In this document: in pieces, positions 30,813 to 39,740 of the stretch | Position numbering within the stretch: the first letter of the stretch is position 1 | Layout of the letters: each line of letters opens with the position of its first letter | Assembly (NCBI GenBank): GCA_035297145.1 | Contig: DATGZN010000063.1 | Span: 124,001 to 188,000 of the forward strand | DNA: 64,000 nucleotides | From: QHXW01 sp035297145 | Lineage (GTDB): Bacteria; Acidobacteriota; Terriglobia; Bryobacterales; Bryobacteraceae | Direction: 5' to 3' | Notes under the pieces: model-generated | What the model was told of the DNA's origin: nothing | Databases searched by the model: none | What the model saw: the letters and a program-made list of their open reading frames with translations, nothing else | Made by a program: the position numbers and the translations under genes

Positions 30813-32315
30813 ATGCCAAGCTCTTACTTCTCACGCCGGAACTTCGTGAAAGCCGTGGGCGCGCTGGCGGGAGGTTCCTTCATTAGCCAGACGGTTGGCT
30901 GCAAGCAGCCTGCGGTGTCCCCGCCAAAAGAAGCCGCGTTGCAAGCCGGCAGCGCTGTGGATTACACGCTGACGATAGCCGTGAAGCCGGTTGAGCTGGC
31001 GCCGAATCGCATCGTCTCCACGACTACGTATAACGGTCAATTCCCCGGGCCACTGCTCCGCTTCAAAGAAGGCAAACAAGTCACGATCGAAATTAACAAT
31101 CAGACCGACACGCCCGAGCAACTGCATTGGCATGGACAGTTTCTTTCCACGGATGTCGATGGCGCCGCGGAAGAAGGCACGCCGTTCATTCCGCCGCATG
31201 GAAGGCGCCGCGTCACCTTCGTCCCAAAGCCTTCCGGGCTTCGCTTCTACCACACCCACGTTCGTGCGGGAGCAAATTTGAGCGCGGGACAGTACGCGGG
31301 CCAGGTGGGTCCGGTATATATCGAACCGAAGAATGACCCCGGCAACTATGATCGCGAGGTTTTCCTCACGCTGAAGGAATTCGAACCGACATACAGCCGC
31401 GGCGGTGACATGGCCATGAACTTTCTGTCACCCGCGACGACGGTGAAGGAACTGAAAGACTCCGGCGAGAACGCGATGAACGCCTCGCTCGCCAAAGGCA
31501 TGCCGCATGGCTTCGAGGTCGGGTATGGTTCCTTCACCATTAATGGACGAATGCTGGGCAGCGGTGAACCGATACGTGTGAAGCACGGTGAGCGCGTGCT
31601 CTTCCACGTCTTAAACGGGAGCGCGACGGAGATCCGCAGCCTGGCGTTGCCCGGACATACGTTCACGGTTGTCGCGATGGACGGCAACCCGATCCCCCGG
31701 CCGGTAACTGTGCCGGGACTTTGGCTAGGTACGGCAGAGCGGGTCTCTGCAATTGTCGAGATGAATCACCCCGGCATCTGGATCATGGGAGATACGGCGG
31801 ACGACGACCGGCAGCATGGCATGGGCACAGTGGTTGAATATGCCGGCCAGAAAGGGAAACCGCAGTGGGTAACTCCCAAGCCGTTCCACTGGGACTACAC
31901 CCAGTTCGGAAATCCAGGAGCGGTGGTTCCAGAGCCGGATCAAATCTTCGAAATGACTTTTGCCAAACAAAACGCAGCCGAGGGTGGCTTCAATCGGTGG
32001 ACGATAAACGGTGTCGCGTTTGCGGAGGATCATATGCAGCCGATGTTTCGCGTGAAGCAGGGCAAGCGGTACCGGCTGCGGATGCACAACGCGAGCGACG
32101 ATATCCATCCGATTCATCTTCACCGCCACAGTTTCGAACTGACACGTATCGCCGGGCAGCCGACGTCGGGTGTGATGAAGGATGTTGTCATGGCCGGCGG
32201 CTACCAGGAGATGGAGGTCGACTTTGTTGCGGATAATCCCGGCCTCACGTTGTTCCACTGTCATCAACAGGTGCACATGGATTTCGGCTTCATGGCGCTG
32301 TTCGAATATGTCTAG
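30813..32315 (+). CDS. Tat-exported multicopper oxidase
   Basis: 500 residues. The N-terminus has a twin-arginine signal (SRRNFVKAVGALAG) with a later lipobox-like Cys. Copper sites are all present: HWHG (His105, His107), FYHTHV (His147, His149), HPIHLHRHSFEL, and the C-terminal type-1 site HCHQQVHMDFGFM (His482-Cys483-His484, His488, with an axial Met). Three cupredoxin domains fit the length. Such enzymes oxidise phenols or metal ions with O2 in the periplasm; no substrate can be read from the sequence. It is convergent with the VWFA protein, 15 nt apart. Confidence 0.92.
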   Translation: MPSSYFSRRNFVKAVGALAGGSFISQTVGCKQPAVSPPKEAALQAGSAVDYTLTIAVKPVELAPNRIVSTTTYNGQFPGPLLRFKEGKQVTIEINNQTDTPEQLHWHGQFLSTDVDGAAEEGTPFIPPHGRRRVTFVPKPSGLRFYHTHVRAGANLSAGQYAGQVGPVYIEPKNDPGNYDREVFLTLKEFEPTYSRGGDMAMNFLSPATTVKELKDSGENAMNASLAKGMPHGFEVGYGSFTINGRMLGSGEPIRVKHGERVLFHVLNGSATEIRSLALPGHTFTVVAMDGNPIPRPVTVPGLWLGTAERVSAIVEMNHPGIWIMGDTADDDRQHGMGTVVEYAGQKGKPQWVTPKPFHWDYTQFGNPGAVVPEPDQIFEMTFAKQNAAEGGFNRWTINGVAFAEDHMQPMFRVKQGKRYRLRMHNASDDIHPIHLHRHSFELTRIAGQPTSGVMKDVVMAGGYQEMEVDFVADNPGLTLFHCHQQVHMDFGFMALFEYV

Positions 32316-32330
32316 GCCAATGCGGGAGTG

Positions 32331-33287
32331 CTAGTACTTCCGCGCCCAATACCGGTCGCGTGCGTGGACCACGAGGTCCTTCTTGTCCGTGGTGAGCGCG
32401 ATTTTGCGGAACTCGGAAACTCTGACGGGCGTATCGGAGACGTAGCCCAGGCTGTATTGGCTGCGCAGCTCGTCTTGAATCGCGCCGTAGATTTGCTCGA
32501 TGCTTTGTTTCTTCGAGACCTCAAAAAAACCGCCGCCGGTTTCGCGTGACATGCGCATGAGGACGTTTTTGCCATTGCCACCTTCGAACGACAAGGCGTA
32601 GAACGTGGCATCGGAGAACAGGATCGAATAGATCAGGGTGTCGGCGAGCTGCGCGGCGTCGATGGCGTCGGCCAGAGTGGCGTCGCTGCCGGTGTCTACA
32701 CCATCGGTGAGCAGGATGAGCGCTTTGCGTCCCTGCTGGTGCTGCATAAGGTCCTTCGATGCCTTGATCACCGCATCGTAGAGCAATGTGCCGCCGCCCT
32801 GCTGGCGATACAGGTCCGCGCGGCTGGGCGTATCGACCTGGACGAGTGCATCGCTCAGTTTCCTGAGTGATGACGTGAGCTCCTGGCGAATCATGACCGC
32901 CATATCGAATTGCACGATGAACACCTGGTCTTTGTTGGGGCGAAGCACCTGCTCGAAGAATCGGGCGCTGGCGCTGCGCTCGGCGTTCATGACGCGCTGC
33001 TGGCTCATGCTGGTATCGACCATGAGGCCGATGGTGAGGGGAAGGTCGGAATCGCGTGAGAAATACTGGATGGTTTGCTTGCGCCCGTTTTCCGCCAGGA
33101 CGAAATCGTCTTTGGTGAGGTCGCGGATGATTTGCCCCTTCTTGGTGGTTACGGTCGCGAGCACCTGGACGACTTTGACGTCGGTGGAAAACGTGGGCTG
33201 CTCCTCCTGACCACGGAGCGCACGTGTACACGCGAGAGTGGCCGCGGAGAGAATGAATCGACGTCTTGAATATCCGGCTTGTGCCAT
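32331..33287 (-). CDS. VWFA-related protein, acidobacterial TIGR03436 type
   Basis: 318 residues. The start has a Tat-like signal (SRRRFILSAATLACTRAL). FSTDVKVVQVLATVTTKKGQIIRDLTKDDFVLAENGRKQTIQYF is the conserved N-terminal part of the acidobacterial VWFA-related family, followed by a vWA domain with LMVDTSMSQQR (metal site DxSxS) and LILLTDGVDTGSD. The C-terminus YSLGYVSDTPVRVSEFRKI is also family-typical. These exported proteins are abundant in Acidobacteria with unknown role. It is single in its orientation between the oxidase and the ABC genes, though it could be transcribed with them (38 nt gap). Confidence 0.88.
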   Translation of the reverse strand: MAQAGYSRRRFILSAATLACTRALRGQEEQPTFSTDVKVVQVLATVTTKKGQIIRDLTKDDFVLAENGRKQTIQYFSRDSDLPLTIGLMVDTSMSQQRVMNAERSASARFFEQVLRPNKDQVFIVQFDMAVMIRQELTSSLRKLSDALVQVDTPSRADLYRQQGGGTLLYDAVIKASKDLMQHQQGRKALILLTDGVDTGSDATLADAIDAAQLADTLIYSILFSDATFYALSFEGGNGKNVLMRMSRETGGGFFEVSKKQSIEQIYGAIQDELRSQYSLGYVSDTPVRVSEFRKIALTTDKKDLVVHARDRYWARKY

Positions 33288-33325
33288 CTTTTTCTAGTAT
33301 GCGCCGCGGACTCTGCCGGTTTCCA

Positions 33326-34339
33326 TTAGCTTTCGAGCAACCCCCGCTCGAGTGCCCGTCCATACCACCACGTCGAGCCGATGTAGGCGGCGATAACGGC
33401 CAGGATGATAATCGGGTACGTCTGGACGGTCCCTGCAGCACCGGCTAAGAGAACCACCTGAAGCATACTCGGGCCGAACGAAGCGCCCGACGAGAACCTC
33501 CAGCGCACCTGTTCGCGCCGCTCATTGACGGACGATGCGTGGCCCACCGCGAGCGCCGCCAGCGCTGCCGCCATGCCCGCGAGTGGAGCCAGCGGAAGAG
33601 TTAGAACCAAGGCGGCCAGCAGGAACGGCGCGTCCTTGGCCGCAAGCATATGCCAACCGCGAAGGGGAAAAAGACGATAGCGGGTGAGCGCTTGATCGCC
33701 ATCCAATCCGAACAGCGACTGCGCGTAGCTGGAGAGCGCCAGGATGACCAAAACGGTCATCGGCAGCAAAGCGTCCGACGGAAGTTTCGCGCTGGCGAGC
33801 CGGACGGCCAGGACCGTGACGCTCAAAACCAGGGCGCAGTAAAAATCAAGCGTGGAGAGCAGCTCTCGCAGATTCTTGCGAATCAGATGATTCAGCGGGC
33901 CAGGGAAGTTAGGAATGCGATGCCATGCACCTTTTCGCGGCGCCAAGGGAAGGGAAGGGGCTAGAAAGCTAATTACGAACACCGCCGCGAGCGTAGCCCA
34001 CATCCCCAGCGTGACTTTGCCGCGCGCGGCCCAGACCGCCAGGCCTGCGAGAACCCACGTCAGCGGATTAAGCCACGGGCTCGCCACGCGCAGCAACCAG
34101 CGCTCGCGTGTGCTGAGCGGCCAGAGGGCCAGGCGTGACGGCGGGATTTTGCGCAACGGGTCGGTGCTCAGCGGGAAGAACATCACCAGTCCCACGATGA
34201 GATAGAGAAACACTCCCGCTTGTTGCAACAGGAGCACGCTCATGAGAAAAAAATTGTTGGTGGCGACGGATCCGAATGACTTGCTGTCACGCCGGAAGAC
34301 AAGGAGCAGAGCTCCTAGGACCGCGCGGATCCGAGCCAT
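33326..34339 (-). CDS. ABC-2 type multispan membrane protein
   Basis: 337 residues with about eight hydrophobic segments (for example SVLLLQQAGVFLYLIVGLVMF, TLDFYCALVLSVTVLAVRLA, LLAALVLTLPLAPLAGMAAALAAL, IIILAVIAAYIG). No specific motif beyond the general appearance of an ABC-2 permease. The start overlaps the ATPase gene 3' end by 25 nt, which strongly suggests they form one transporter. Substrate unknown. Confidence 0.68.
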   Translation of the reverse strand: MARIRAVLGALLLVFRRDSKSFGSVATNNFFLMSVLLLQQAGVFLYLIVGLVMFFPLSTDPLRKIPPSRLALWPLSTRERWLLRVASPWLNPLTWVLAGLAVWAARGKVTLGMWATLAAVFVISFLAPSLPLAPRKGAWHRIPNFPGPLNHLIRKNLRELLSTLDFYCALVLSVTVLAVRLASAKLPSDALLPMTVLVILALSSYAQSLFGLDGDQALTRYRLFPLRGWHMLAAKDAPFLLAALVLTLPLAPLAGMAAALAALAVGHASSVNERREQVRWRFSSGASFGPSMLQVVLLAGAAGTVQTYPIIILAVIAAYIGSTWWYGRALERGLLES

Positions 34340-35058
34340 TCCAGGTCCTCCGCAACGGGCGATTCCACGAGATCGAAGTAATGATCTTCCAGCGACCGCG
34401 GCAATTCTTCCGCGGACGAGTTCCAGACAATTTTGCCGCCACGAATCATGATGAAATGGTTGGCGATTCGCTCCGCTACGGACAGAATGTGCGAGGTCAG
34501 GAAAATCGTGACGCCGCGTGCGGCGAGCGTGACCAGCAGGTCGTGCATCATTTTGCCAGTTACGGGATCGATGGCCTCGAACGGCTCATCCAGAAACAAG
34601 ACCTGCGGGTTGGGCAGGAGTGCCATGGCGAAGGCGGTTTTCTTGCGCATGCCATGTGAACAGTAACCGGCGAACGTATCGCGCCCATCGGCGAGACTCA
34701 ACACGCGAAGGAGTTGATCGGTGCGTGACTGGGTTTCGTGATTGCTCAGACCATAAATTCGGCCGGTGAGGAGCAGGTGCTCTTCGACGGTAAGATCGTC
34801 GAAAAGACCGAGGTCTTCGGGTAACACGCCGATCCGCGTTTTGATCTCGAGAGATTCTCTGGCGACGTCGAGGCCTGCAACGGTTGCCCGGCCGGAACTG
34901 GGGGGAAGCAGGCCAGTTAACATTTTTACGGTGGTCGATTTACCGGCGCCGTTGGGGCCGAGCAAAGCGCAGATGGCGCCGCCGGCAACGTCCAGGGTCA
35001 GGCCATCGACTGCGGTGAAGTCGCCAAAGCGTCGGGTGAGGTCCCGGCAGGAGATCAT
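34315..35058 (-). CDS. ABC-2 type transporter ATP-binding protein
   Basis: 247 residues: Walker A LLGPNGAGKSTTVKML, Q-loop region IGVLPEDLGLFDDLTVEEHL, signature in the form YCSHGMRKKTAFAMALL (the SHGM variant common to ABC-2 exporters), Walker B VLFLDEPFEAIDP and switch histidine FLTSHI. The family drives export of lipids, polysaccharides or drugs with a separate permease; the permease follows with a 25-nt overlap. A cytochrome P460 gene starts upstream on the same strand, 10 nt away. Confidence 0.9.
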   Translation of the reverse strand: MISCRDLTRRFGDFTAVDGLTLDVAGGAICALLGPNGAGKSTTVKMLTGLLPPSSGRATVAGLDVARESLEIKTRIGVLPEDLGLFDDLTVEEHLLLTGRIYGLSNHETQSRTDQLLRVLSLADGRDTFAGYCSHGMRKKTAFAMALLPNPQVLFLDEPFEAIDPVTGKMMHDLLVTLAARGVTIFLTSHILSVAERIANHFIMIRGGKIVWNSSAEELPRSLEDHYFDLVESPVAEDLEWLGSARS

Positions 35059-35068
35059 CGAATCTTTG

Positions 35069-35659
35069 TCACGGGCGGTAACTTGCTTTCAGCGTGCCTT
35101 TTGATTGAGCCACGGGTAGGAGCGTCGGATAGAACTGGACGAAGGTGTTCTCCACGGCACCATTCTGGCTGTGGCAACTGTGACAGGCGCTGGAAGGGAA
35201 CGCTTTCGCGGTGTCTCGCATCGACTTGCCACCGCCGAAGGCGAAATAAGCCCACTTGTCGGGAAAGCGCGACTCATCTTTCACCGCGGCCTCAACTCCT
35301 ACCAAGTCGCCCTGAAAGTGCCCGGATTTGTTGATGGAGCCGTGCTCCTTCGACGCACGGTTCTCCAGCACAAAGATGGTCTTGTCGGGCCACTTGCCCG
35401 ATTCTAGGAACGCACGGTACGCGGCGGGCAGTACGAAGACATTGTCGAAGGGCGGATCGGCTGATTCCTGCGCGGCAGGCCCATAGGACATTCCAAGCCC
35501 CGAAGTGAGATAGATCCACTCCCGGTAGTCCGTGGGCCGGATGAGTTCGTTGTCCTTAGTAAACTGGGGAGCCGGCCCGCTGCCTGGCGCGCCTTCGGGT
35601 GCGCCGCCACAGACCGCGGCGGCGAGCAGGGTCAGGCTGAAGAGCGCGGCTTTTTTCAT
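35069..35659 (-). CDS. Cytochrome P460 family protein
   Basis: 196 residues with a signal peptide (MKKAALFSLTLLAAAVCGG). The centre has YREWIYLTSGLGMSYGP, then VFVLPAAYRAFLESGKWPDKTIFVLENR, and near the C-terminus ACHSCHSQNGAVENTFVQFYPTL, giving CxxCH for covalent heme. This order is that of cytochrome P460, a periplasmic c-type cytochrome that oxidises hydroxylamine in nitrifiers; in heterotrophs the role is unclear. The lysine that cross-links the heme in classical P460 cannot be placed confidently. The upstream 196-nt gap is a divergent promoter region. Confidence 0.86.
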   Translation of the reverse strand: MKKAALFSLTLLAAAVCGGAPEGAPGSGPAPQFTKDNELIRPTDYREWIYLTSGLGMSYGPAAQESADPPFDNVFVLPAAYRAFLESGKWPDKTIFVLENRASKEHGSINKSGHFQGDLVGVEAAVKDESRFPDKWAYFAFGGGKSMRDTAKAFPSSACHSCHSQNGAVENTFVQFYPTLLPVAQSKGTLKASYRP

Positions 35660-35771
35660 TCAGAATCTCCTCCGAGGTTCTCTACCATCATATGCCGTGC
35701 CGCGAGGCGCTCATGCGCTCTCGCGATTGTTAACCTTTGACCGCTTTCCATTGAAAACAAATCAGTATTAG

Positions 35772-35824
35772 CAGTAAATTCCGGCAATTTTACTGAAAAT
35801 ACGCGGGGAGTCTGAGGATATAAT
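35772..35824 (+). promoter_or_regulatory. Putative promoter with inverted-repeat operator
   Basis: A perfect TATAAT lies at 35819-35824, 31 nt before the GTG start of the zinc-ribbon gene. No strong -35 is visible. An inverted repeat CAGTAAA / TTTACTG (35772-35778 and 35789-35795, 10-nt gap) lies where the -35 would be and could be an operator. The segment is distinctly AT-rich relative to its surroundings. Confidence 0.4.
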
Positions 35825-35855
35825 GAACTAACGCGCCGGAGGACCGTGACAGCCT

Positions 35856-37280
35856 GTGCAGTGTCTTTACTGCGAAACTGAATTAAAGCCTCTCAGAGGG
35901 CTATTCGACGAAGACTTCTGCTGTAAAGAGCACCGGGAGAAGTACTTCTCGTCGTTCCGAAAAGGCATCAATCGCCTTCCGGTTCTGGACCTTCCTCCGC
36001 TAGCCCCAACTCGGGAAACGCACTTAGAAGAAACGGACACCGAGGCGATGGCAGATCCTGTGCCAAAGCGCCGCTTCGAAACCGAGCAAAAACCCGTAGA
36101 GCTTCCCGTACCGGTGATCGCAATGGTTGCCGAGGAAGCGCCACGGCTAGAGCCGGAGAAGGTCCTAACGGTGGCCGAGAAGGAGCCCGAAATTGAACCA
36201 GCGCTTCAGCCGGTGCTGGAGATCGCCGCGAAGGCCCTGGAGCTGCCGGCTATCGAGGAGCCGGTGGCGGTTGCTGCAGCGGTTGAGGCCGCTCTGGACG
36301 AGGATGCGGCAGAGGAAGCGGTGGTCACTCCGCTGACCGCAGGTTTCCTGCATTTGCGCGTCACCCCATCAGGCGCGGCGGATTGCTATTTCATGGTCGA
36401 CGAGAATTCATTCTCGGCCTGCAATGGTCCCGCGATACCCGACGTCGAGGTTTTCTGCGACGCTGCTTTTGATCCCGAAGAGAACCTGGCTCACTTGGTG
36501 ACACCGGCGGACATGGCTGCGGGGGCTTCCGGCCGGGCGGCAACTCCCCAAGCGCAGCCCGCTATCGCTCTGTCGCGTACTTTCGGCGCGCGGCATCACG
36601 CCGCACCGTCAGTGCCAGCATTGGAATCGGCCGAACTCATCGAGGACGTCGAGATGTTTGTGGCTGGTGGGGTTTCGCGGGAAATGGCCCGATTCACCGG
36701 CAGCCAGCCGCTGGCTTTCGCACCGGCGCCTGTGACCGTTCCAGCCTTCCAGGGCTTGATGGCTGACGGAGCACAGCCACAGGTTGCCGAGGCTGTGGCC
36801 TTGGACGTCGCGTGCCAGCAGATCGAGAGCGCGCCTCTGATGTTCTCCGACATGGCTCTGGCCCTGGAGATCCATAGTCCGGTGTTCCAGGTCTCCGCCG
36901 CGGCCATGCAGCTCGATGAGGAGCTGAAGCGTGCAGTGGAGGCGCCGAAGCAGGAAGCTGTTCGTTTGGCTGAGCCGGAAATCGCGCGGCCGGCGGTGAT
37001 GAGCGCCGCACCAGTGAGCCACGCGGTTTCTGCCGCCGCGTTCCAGCCGACGATGCCCTCTGCGGCCAGGCCGGAAGCGCAGCTCAGTGTTCCCGCGATG
37101 TCTTCAAGGACAGACGCCGCGCCGAGTGTGGCATCGGAGGCCGTGCCTGATCCTCCGCGCGGAGCGGTTGCTGAACAGCCGCCATCGGCGCATTCGTCCG
37201 ACCCGATGCAGCCCGCTATCCAGAATTCAGTGCGCATCAAAAATTGGCGGCTGAAAATCACCTTCGCCAAGCCGGCATAG
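35856..37280 (+). CDS. Zinc-ribbon, Ala/Glu/Pro-rich protein of unknown function
   Basis: 474 residues from the GTG at 35856; GGAGGA lies about 12 nt upstream. Only the first 40 residues look folded: CLYCETELKPLRGLFDEDFCCKEHREKYF, with CxxC and CCxxH as a probable zinc site. The rest is low-complexity and acidic, with repeated EEAP, EPE and AVAAAVE patterns near residues 60-150 and long Ala/Ser/Pro-rich stretches to the end, closing with a basic RIKNWRLKITF. No membrane span. I do not recognise a characterised family; the arrangement suggests a scaffold or regulator. Confidence 0.6.
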   Translation: MQCLYCETELKPLRGLFDEDFCCKEHREKYFSSFRKGINRLPVLDLPPLAPTRETHLEETDTEAMADPVPKRRFETEQKPVELPVPVIAMVAEEAPRLEPEKVLTVAEKEPEIEPALQPVLEIAAKALELPAIEEPVAVAAAVEAALDEDAAEEAVVTPLTAGFLHLRVTPSGAADCYFMVDENSFSACNGPAIPDVEVFCDAAFDPEENLAHLVTPADMAAGASGRAATPQAQPAIALSRTFGARHHAAPSVPALESAELIEDVEMFVAGGVSREMARFTGSQPLAFAPAPVTVPAFQGLMADGAQPQVAEAVALDVACQQIESAPLMFSDMALALEIHSPVFQVSAAAMQLDEELKRAVEAPKQEAVRLAEPEIARPAVMSAAPVSHAVSAAAFQPTMPSAARPEAQLSVPAMSSRTDAAPSVASEAVPDPPRGAVAEQPPSAHSSDPMQPAIQNSVRIKNWRLKITFAKPA

Positions 37281-37300
37281 CGTTTGCTCCTCCACACACA

Positions 37301-38245
37301 ATGGTGCAAAATGAGGCTTCGCTCCATCCATCTTCATGCGCATCAGTATCACGTGTCATCTTTCGATACGGCTATCCCCATAGCGTCCGTGATGTGCTGC
37401 AGGCGCTCCCACAGATTCGGAAGATAGGCTTCCGGTTTCTCGAGATGGAAGGGCTGGGGCCGGCACACCTGCGCGCCATGTATGCCCATCGCAAATCGGT
37501 CGCGTCAGCTCTTGCAGACAATGGCCTGCACGTACATAACTTCTGCGTAGTCGATCCGGCGCTGGTGTCGCTCGACGCCGCAAAACGCGCGAAGGCGCTG
37601 GATGGATTTCGTATGGGCGCGGAGTTGGGTGCGTTTTTTGGGGCGGAAACGCTGCACCTGGCAAGCTATGCTCCGCCGGTGCGCTACATCGGCGCCAAAC
37701 CATATCAACTGGGTGGGAAAAGAAAGTACGCGTTCGCCAACCAGACCAGGGTGCGCATCCCTCCCGGATTCGAGTGGCGCTACGTGTGGGATGCGCTGGT
37801 GTCATCGTGCCGTGAATGCGCCGATATCGCGGCAGGGCATGGCAAGACAGTGATCATGGAACCGCGCGTGGGTGAGGTGATCTGTTCGGTAGACTCGCTG
37901 CTGCGGCTGATCGAGCACGTGGGCCGCCCCAACTTCCAGGCGAATTTTGATACGGGCCACTTTTCCGCGCAGCGGGAGAACGTGGTGCTTGCCTTGAAGA
38001 AGCTGGAAGGCAAATTTGCGAATATTCATATTTCCGACAACGATCCCGTGAATGCCGAACATGTGCCGATCGGCGACGGTTCCATTGACTGGCTGGAATT
38101 TTTCCGCGTGTTGAAATCGATGAAGTATGCGGGCTACTTAGGATTGGACCTCGGCATGAGCAAGACGATCGTGGGCGATTACCGGAAGTCGGTCGAACGT
38201 ATCCAGAAAATCGCATCGCAACTCAAGTTGTCGATTGAGTTGTGA
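37301..38245 (+). CDS. Sugar phosphate isomerase/epimerase-like TIM-barrel protein
   Basis: 314 residues if started at the ATG at 37301. Core features of the xylose-isomerase-like barrel are visible: LPQIRKIGFRFLEMEGLG, TVIMEPRVGEVICSVDSLLRLIEHV (metal-binding Glu), NFQANFDTGHFSAQ (Asp-x-Gly-His) and FANIHISDND (His). The extreme N-terminus is uncertain: the first 20 residues look non-homologous, while the overlapping frame from an ATG at 37336 begins MRISITCH, typical of this fold, and then stops. A one-base shift may separate the true start from the rest. Substrate unknown. Confidence 0.75.
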   Translation: MVQNEASLHPSSCASVSRVIFRYGYPHSVRDVLQALPQIRKIGFRFLEMEGLGPAHLRAMYAHRKSVASALADNGLHVHNFCVVDPALVSLDAAKRAKALDGFRMGAELGAFFGAETLHLASYAPPVRYIGAKPYQLGGKRKYAFANQTRVRIPPGFEWRYVWDALVSSCRECADIAAGHGKTVIMEPRVGEVICSVDSLLRLIEHVGRPNFQANFDTGHFSAQRENVVLALKKLEGKFANIHISDNDPVNAEHVPIGDGSIDWLEFFRVLKSMKYAGYLGLDLGMSKTIVGDYRKSVERIQKIASQLKLSIEL

Positions 38246-38255
38246 GCCGATGTTG

Positions 38256-39158
38256 TTACAGCAAGCTTTGTACGGTCTTCTCCACACTGGGCCAATGCTC
38301 GGAGCGCGGATCGACCGGTGCGAAATGATCGGCCCCCGGCAATACGACCAGCCTGGCATCATCGCCGGCACGGTTTGCCGCCTTCTGATAGCTGTTGCTG
38401 ATTTCAATCGGCACAACCGAGTCTTCGGTTCCGTGGAGCAACCGCACGTGGCCGCCGATCGGCAAGAGTTCGATAGGCGAACCGGCGTGATATCGTTGCG
38501 CCAACTTTTCGGGGGGCCCGCCCATGAGTTCGCCGACGACTCCATCACTCAAACGCAGCTCCCAGGCGCGGCGGAGGTCCATGACTCCGGCAATAGGCGC
38601 AGCGCCGCGGATGGGGATGGGATCCGGGGTAGCCAGTGGATCGCCAGGTTGAATCCGCGGGCGGGCCGCCAGCCACACGGCGAGATGGCCACCGGCCGAG
38701 TGGCCCACTGAGATTACACGTTTCAGATCGAGGGGATACTTCTTGGCGAGCTCGCGCACGTGATCCGCGCCCTGAGCGACATCGAGGAATGTGTTGGGCC
38801 AGCCGCCGCCAGGATTGCCGAGGCGCCGGTACTCGAGATTCCAACTCGCGATGCCGATTCGCGCGAAGGCCACGCACATATGGCCTGCATATTCGAGGCC
38901 GTACCTAGCGCGCCAGAAGCCACCGTGAATCACGATTGCCACCGGATGCGGCCCGGCTGCCTGGGGCAAGCGCAAATCACCGAACTGCAGCGAATCGGGC
39001 CCGTAGGGCAGACGAGCGTCGGCCGCGGGTGCGGGCAGGTCGAGAATTTCACGTCCCATGGATTTGCAGGCAGTGGTCAGCGTCCAGGCTACGGGCGCCG
39101 CACTCAGGCGAAGCACGTCTCGCCGGCTGAGCGCTCGCGGCGTGGCAAACCACTTCAT
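38256..39158 (-). CDS. Tat-exported alpha/beta hydrolase (esterase-like)
   Basis: 300 residues. The signal has twin arginines (LSRRDVLRLSAAPVAWTLTTAC), with a possible lipobox Cys. The fold is an esterase/lipase of the BD-FAE or kynurenine formamidase-like kind: VAIVIHGGFWRARYG (oxyanion hole), WNLEYRRLGNPGGGW, VISVGHSAGGHLAVWLA (nucleophile Ser), LLHGTEDSVVP (Asp) and GADHFAPVD (His). Substrate unknown. The start overlaps the upstream gene's stop by 4 nt, so the two are coupled; the 3' end is 10 nt from the convergent isomerase gene. Confidence 0.87.
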   Translation of the reverse strand: MKWFATPRALSRRDVLRLSAAPVAWTLTTACKSMGREILDLPAPAADARLPYGPDSLQFGDLRLPQAAGPHPVAIVIHGGFWRARYGLEYAGHMCVAFARIGIASWNLEYRRLGNPGGGWPNTFLDVAQGADHVRELAKKYPLDLKRVISVGHSAGGHLAVWLAARPRIQPGDPLATPDPIPIRGAAPIAGVMDLRRAWELRLSDGVVGELMGGPPEKLAQRYHAGSPIELLPIGGHVRLLHGTEDSVVPIEISNSYQKAANRAGDDARLVVLPGADHFAPVDPRSEHWPSVEKTVQSLL

Positions 39159-39685
39159 TTCGTCTCGATCAGCTCACCCGAGGGCCCATCCACATCCACT
39201 ACGCTCAGCCTCAGTCTCTTGCGCGCGTCGAGCTTCGCCACCGGCATCTCGAACCGCGCGGCGATCATTCTGTCGAGGGTGGCGTGGGGCTTGATGCGAT
39301 CGCGGATGATCAGCGAGTCGTTATACTTTGGGCCCAGGATCGGGTAGTACTGAAACAGGCGGCGCGCGTCGCCCTCGGAGACCGTTTGACCGTCGACTGC
39401 CGAACCATTTGGCGCGTCCAGTGTGACATCGACCTCGCGTACGACCACGGCATAGTCGGACGAGTTGGTCACGCGAAAGTCAACGATCGCCACGGAACTG
39501 TTCTCGTCGAGCGCCAGAGTACGCACTTTGAGGATCTTGCCCGCGGGCTCGATGTGAGCGCCGCGTTGCATGTAGAACATCCACGCGACGGCGATGGCGA
39601 CGACAACCAGACCCACGCCGAGGCCGGTGAGAAATGTCCGATTCAGATATTGGCGGATAATGGACTCCCTTGATGATGATAGCAA
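39155..39685 (-). CDS. Single-span membrane protein of unknown function
   Basis: 176 residues: a short cytoplasmic start, one membrane span (TGLGVGLVVVAIAVAWMFYM) and a beta-rich outer domain (KILKVRTLALDENSSVAIVDFRVTNSSDYAVVVREVDVTLD). This looks like an immunoglobulin-like fold; no named family recognised. Its stop overlaps the hydrolase start (ATGA), so they form an operon. Confidence 0.7.
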   Translation of the reverse strand: MLSSSRESIIRQYLNRTFLTGLGVGLVVVAIAVAWMFYMQRGAHIEPAGKILKVRTLALDENSSVAIVDFRVTNSSDYAVVVREVDVTLDAPNGSAVDGQTVSEGDARRLFQYYPILGPKYNDSLIIRDRIKPHATLDRMIAARFEMPVAKLDARKRLRLSVVDVDGPSGELIETK

Positions 39686-39698
39686 TCCGGTCCGGGTT

Positions 39699-39720
39699 GG
39701 ACACGTGGAGACGCGTGTCC
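39699..39720. repeat. Hairpin between divergent genes
   Basis: Inverted arms GGACACG and CGTGTCC around an 8-base loop, located in the 55-nt gap between the divergent membrane-protein and K+ channel genes. It could be a REP-like element or an operator. Confidence 0.4.
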
Positions 39721-39740
39721 TACTCTAGTGAGAACCACGG

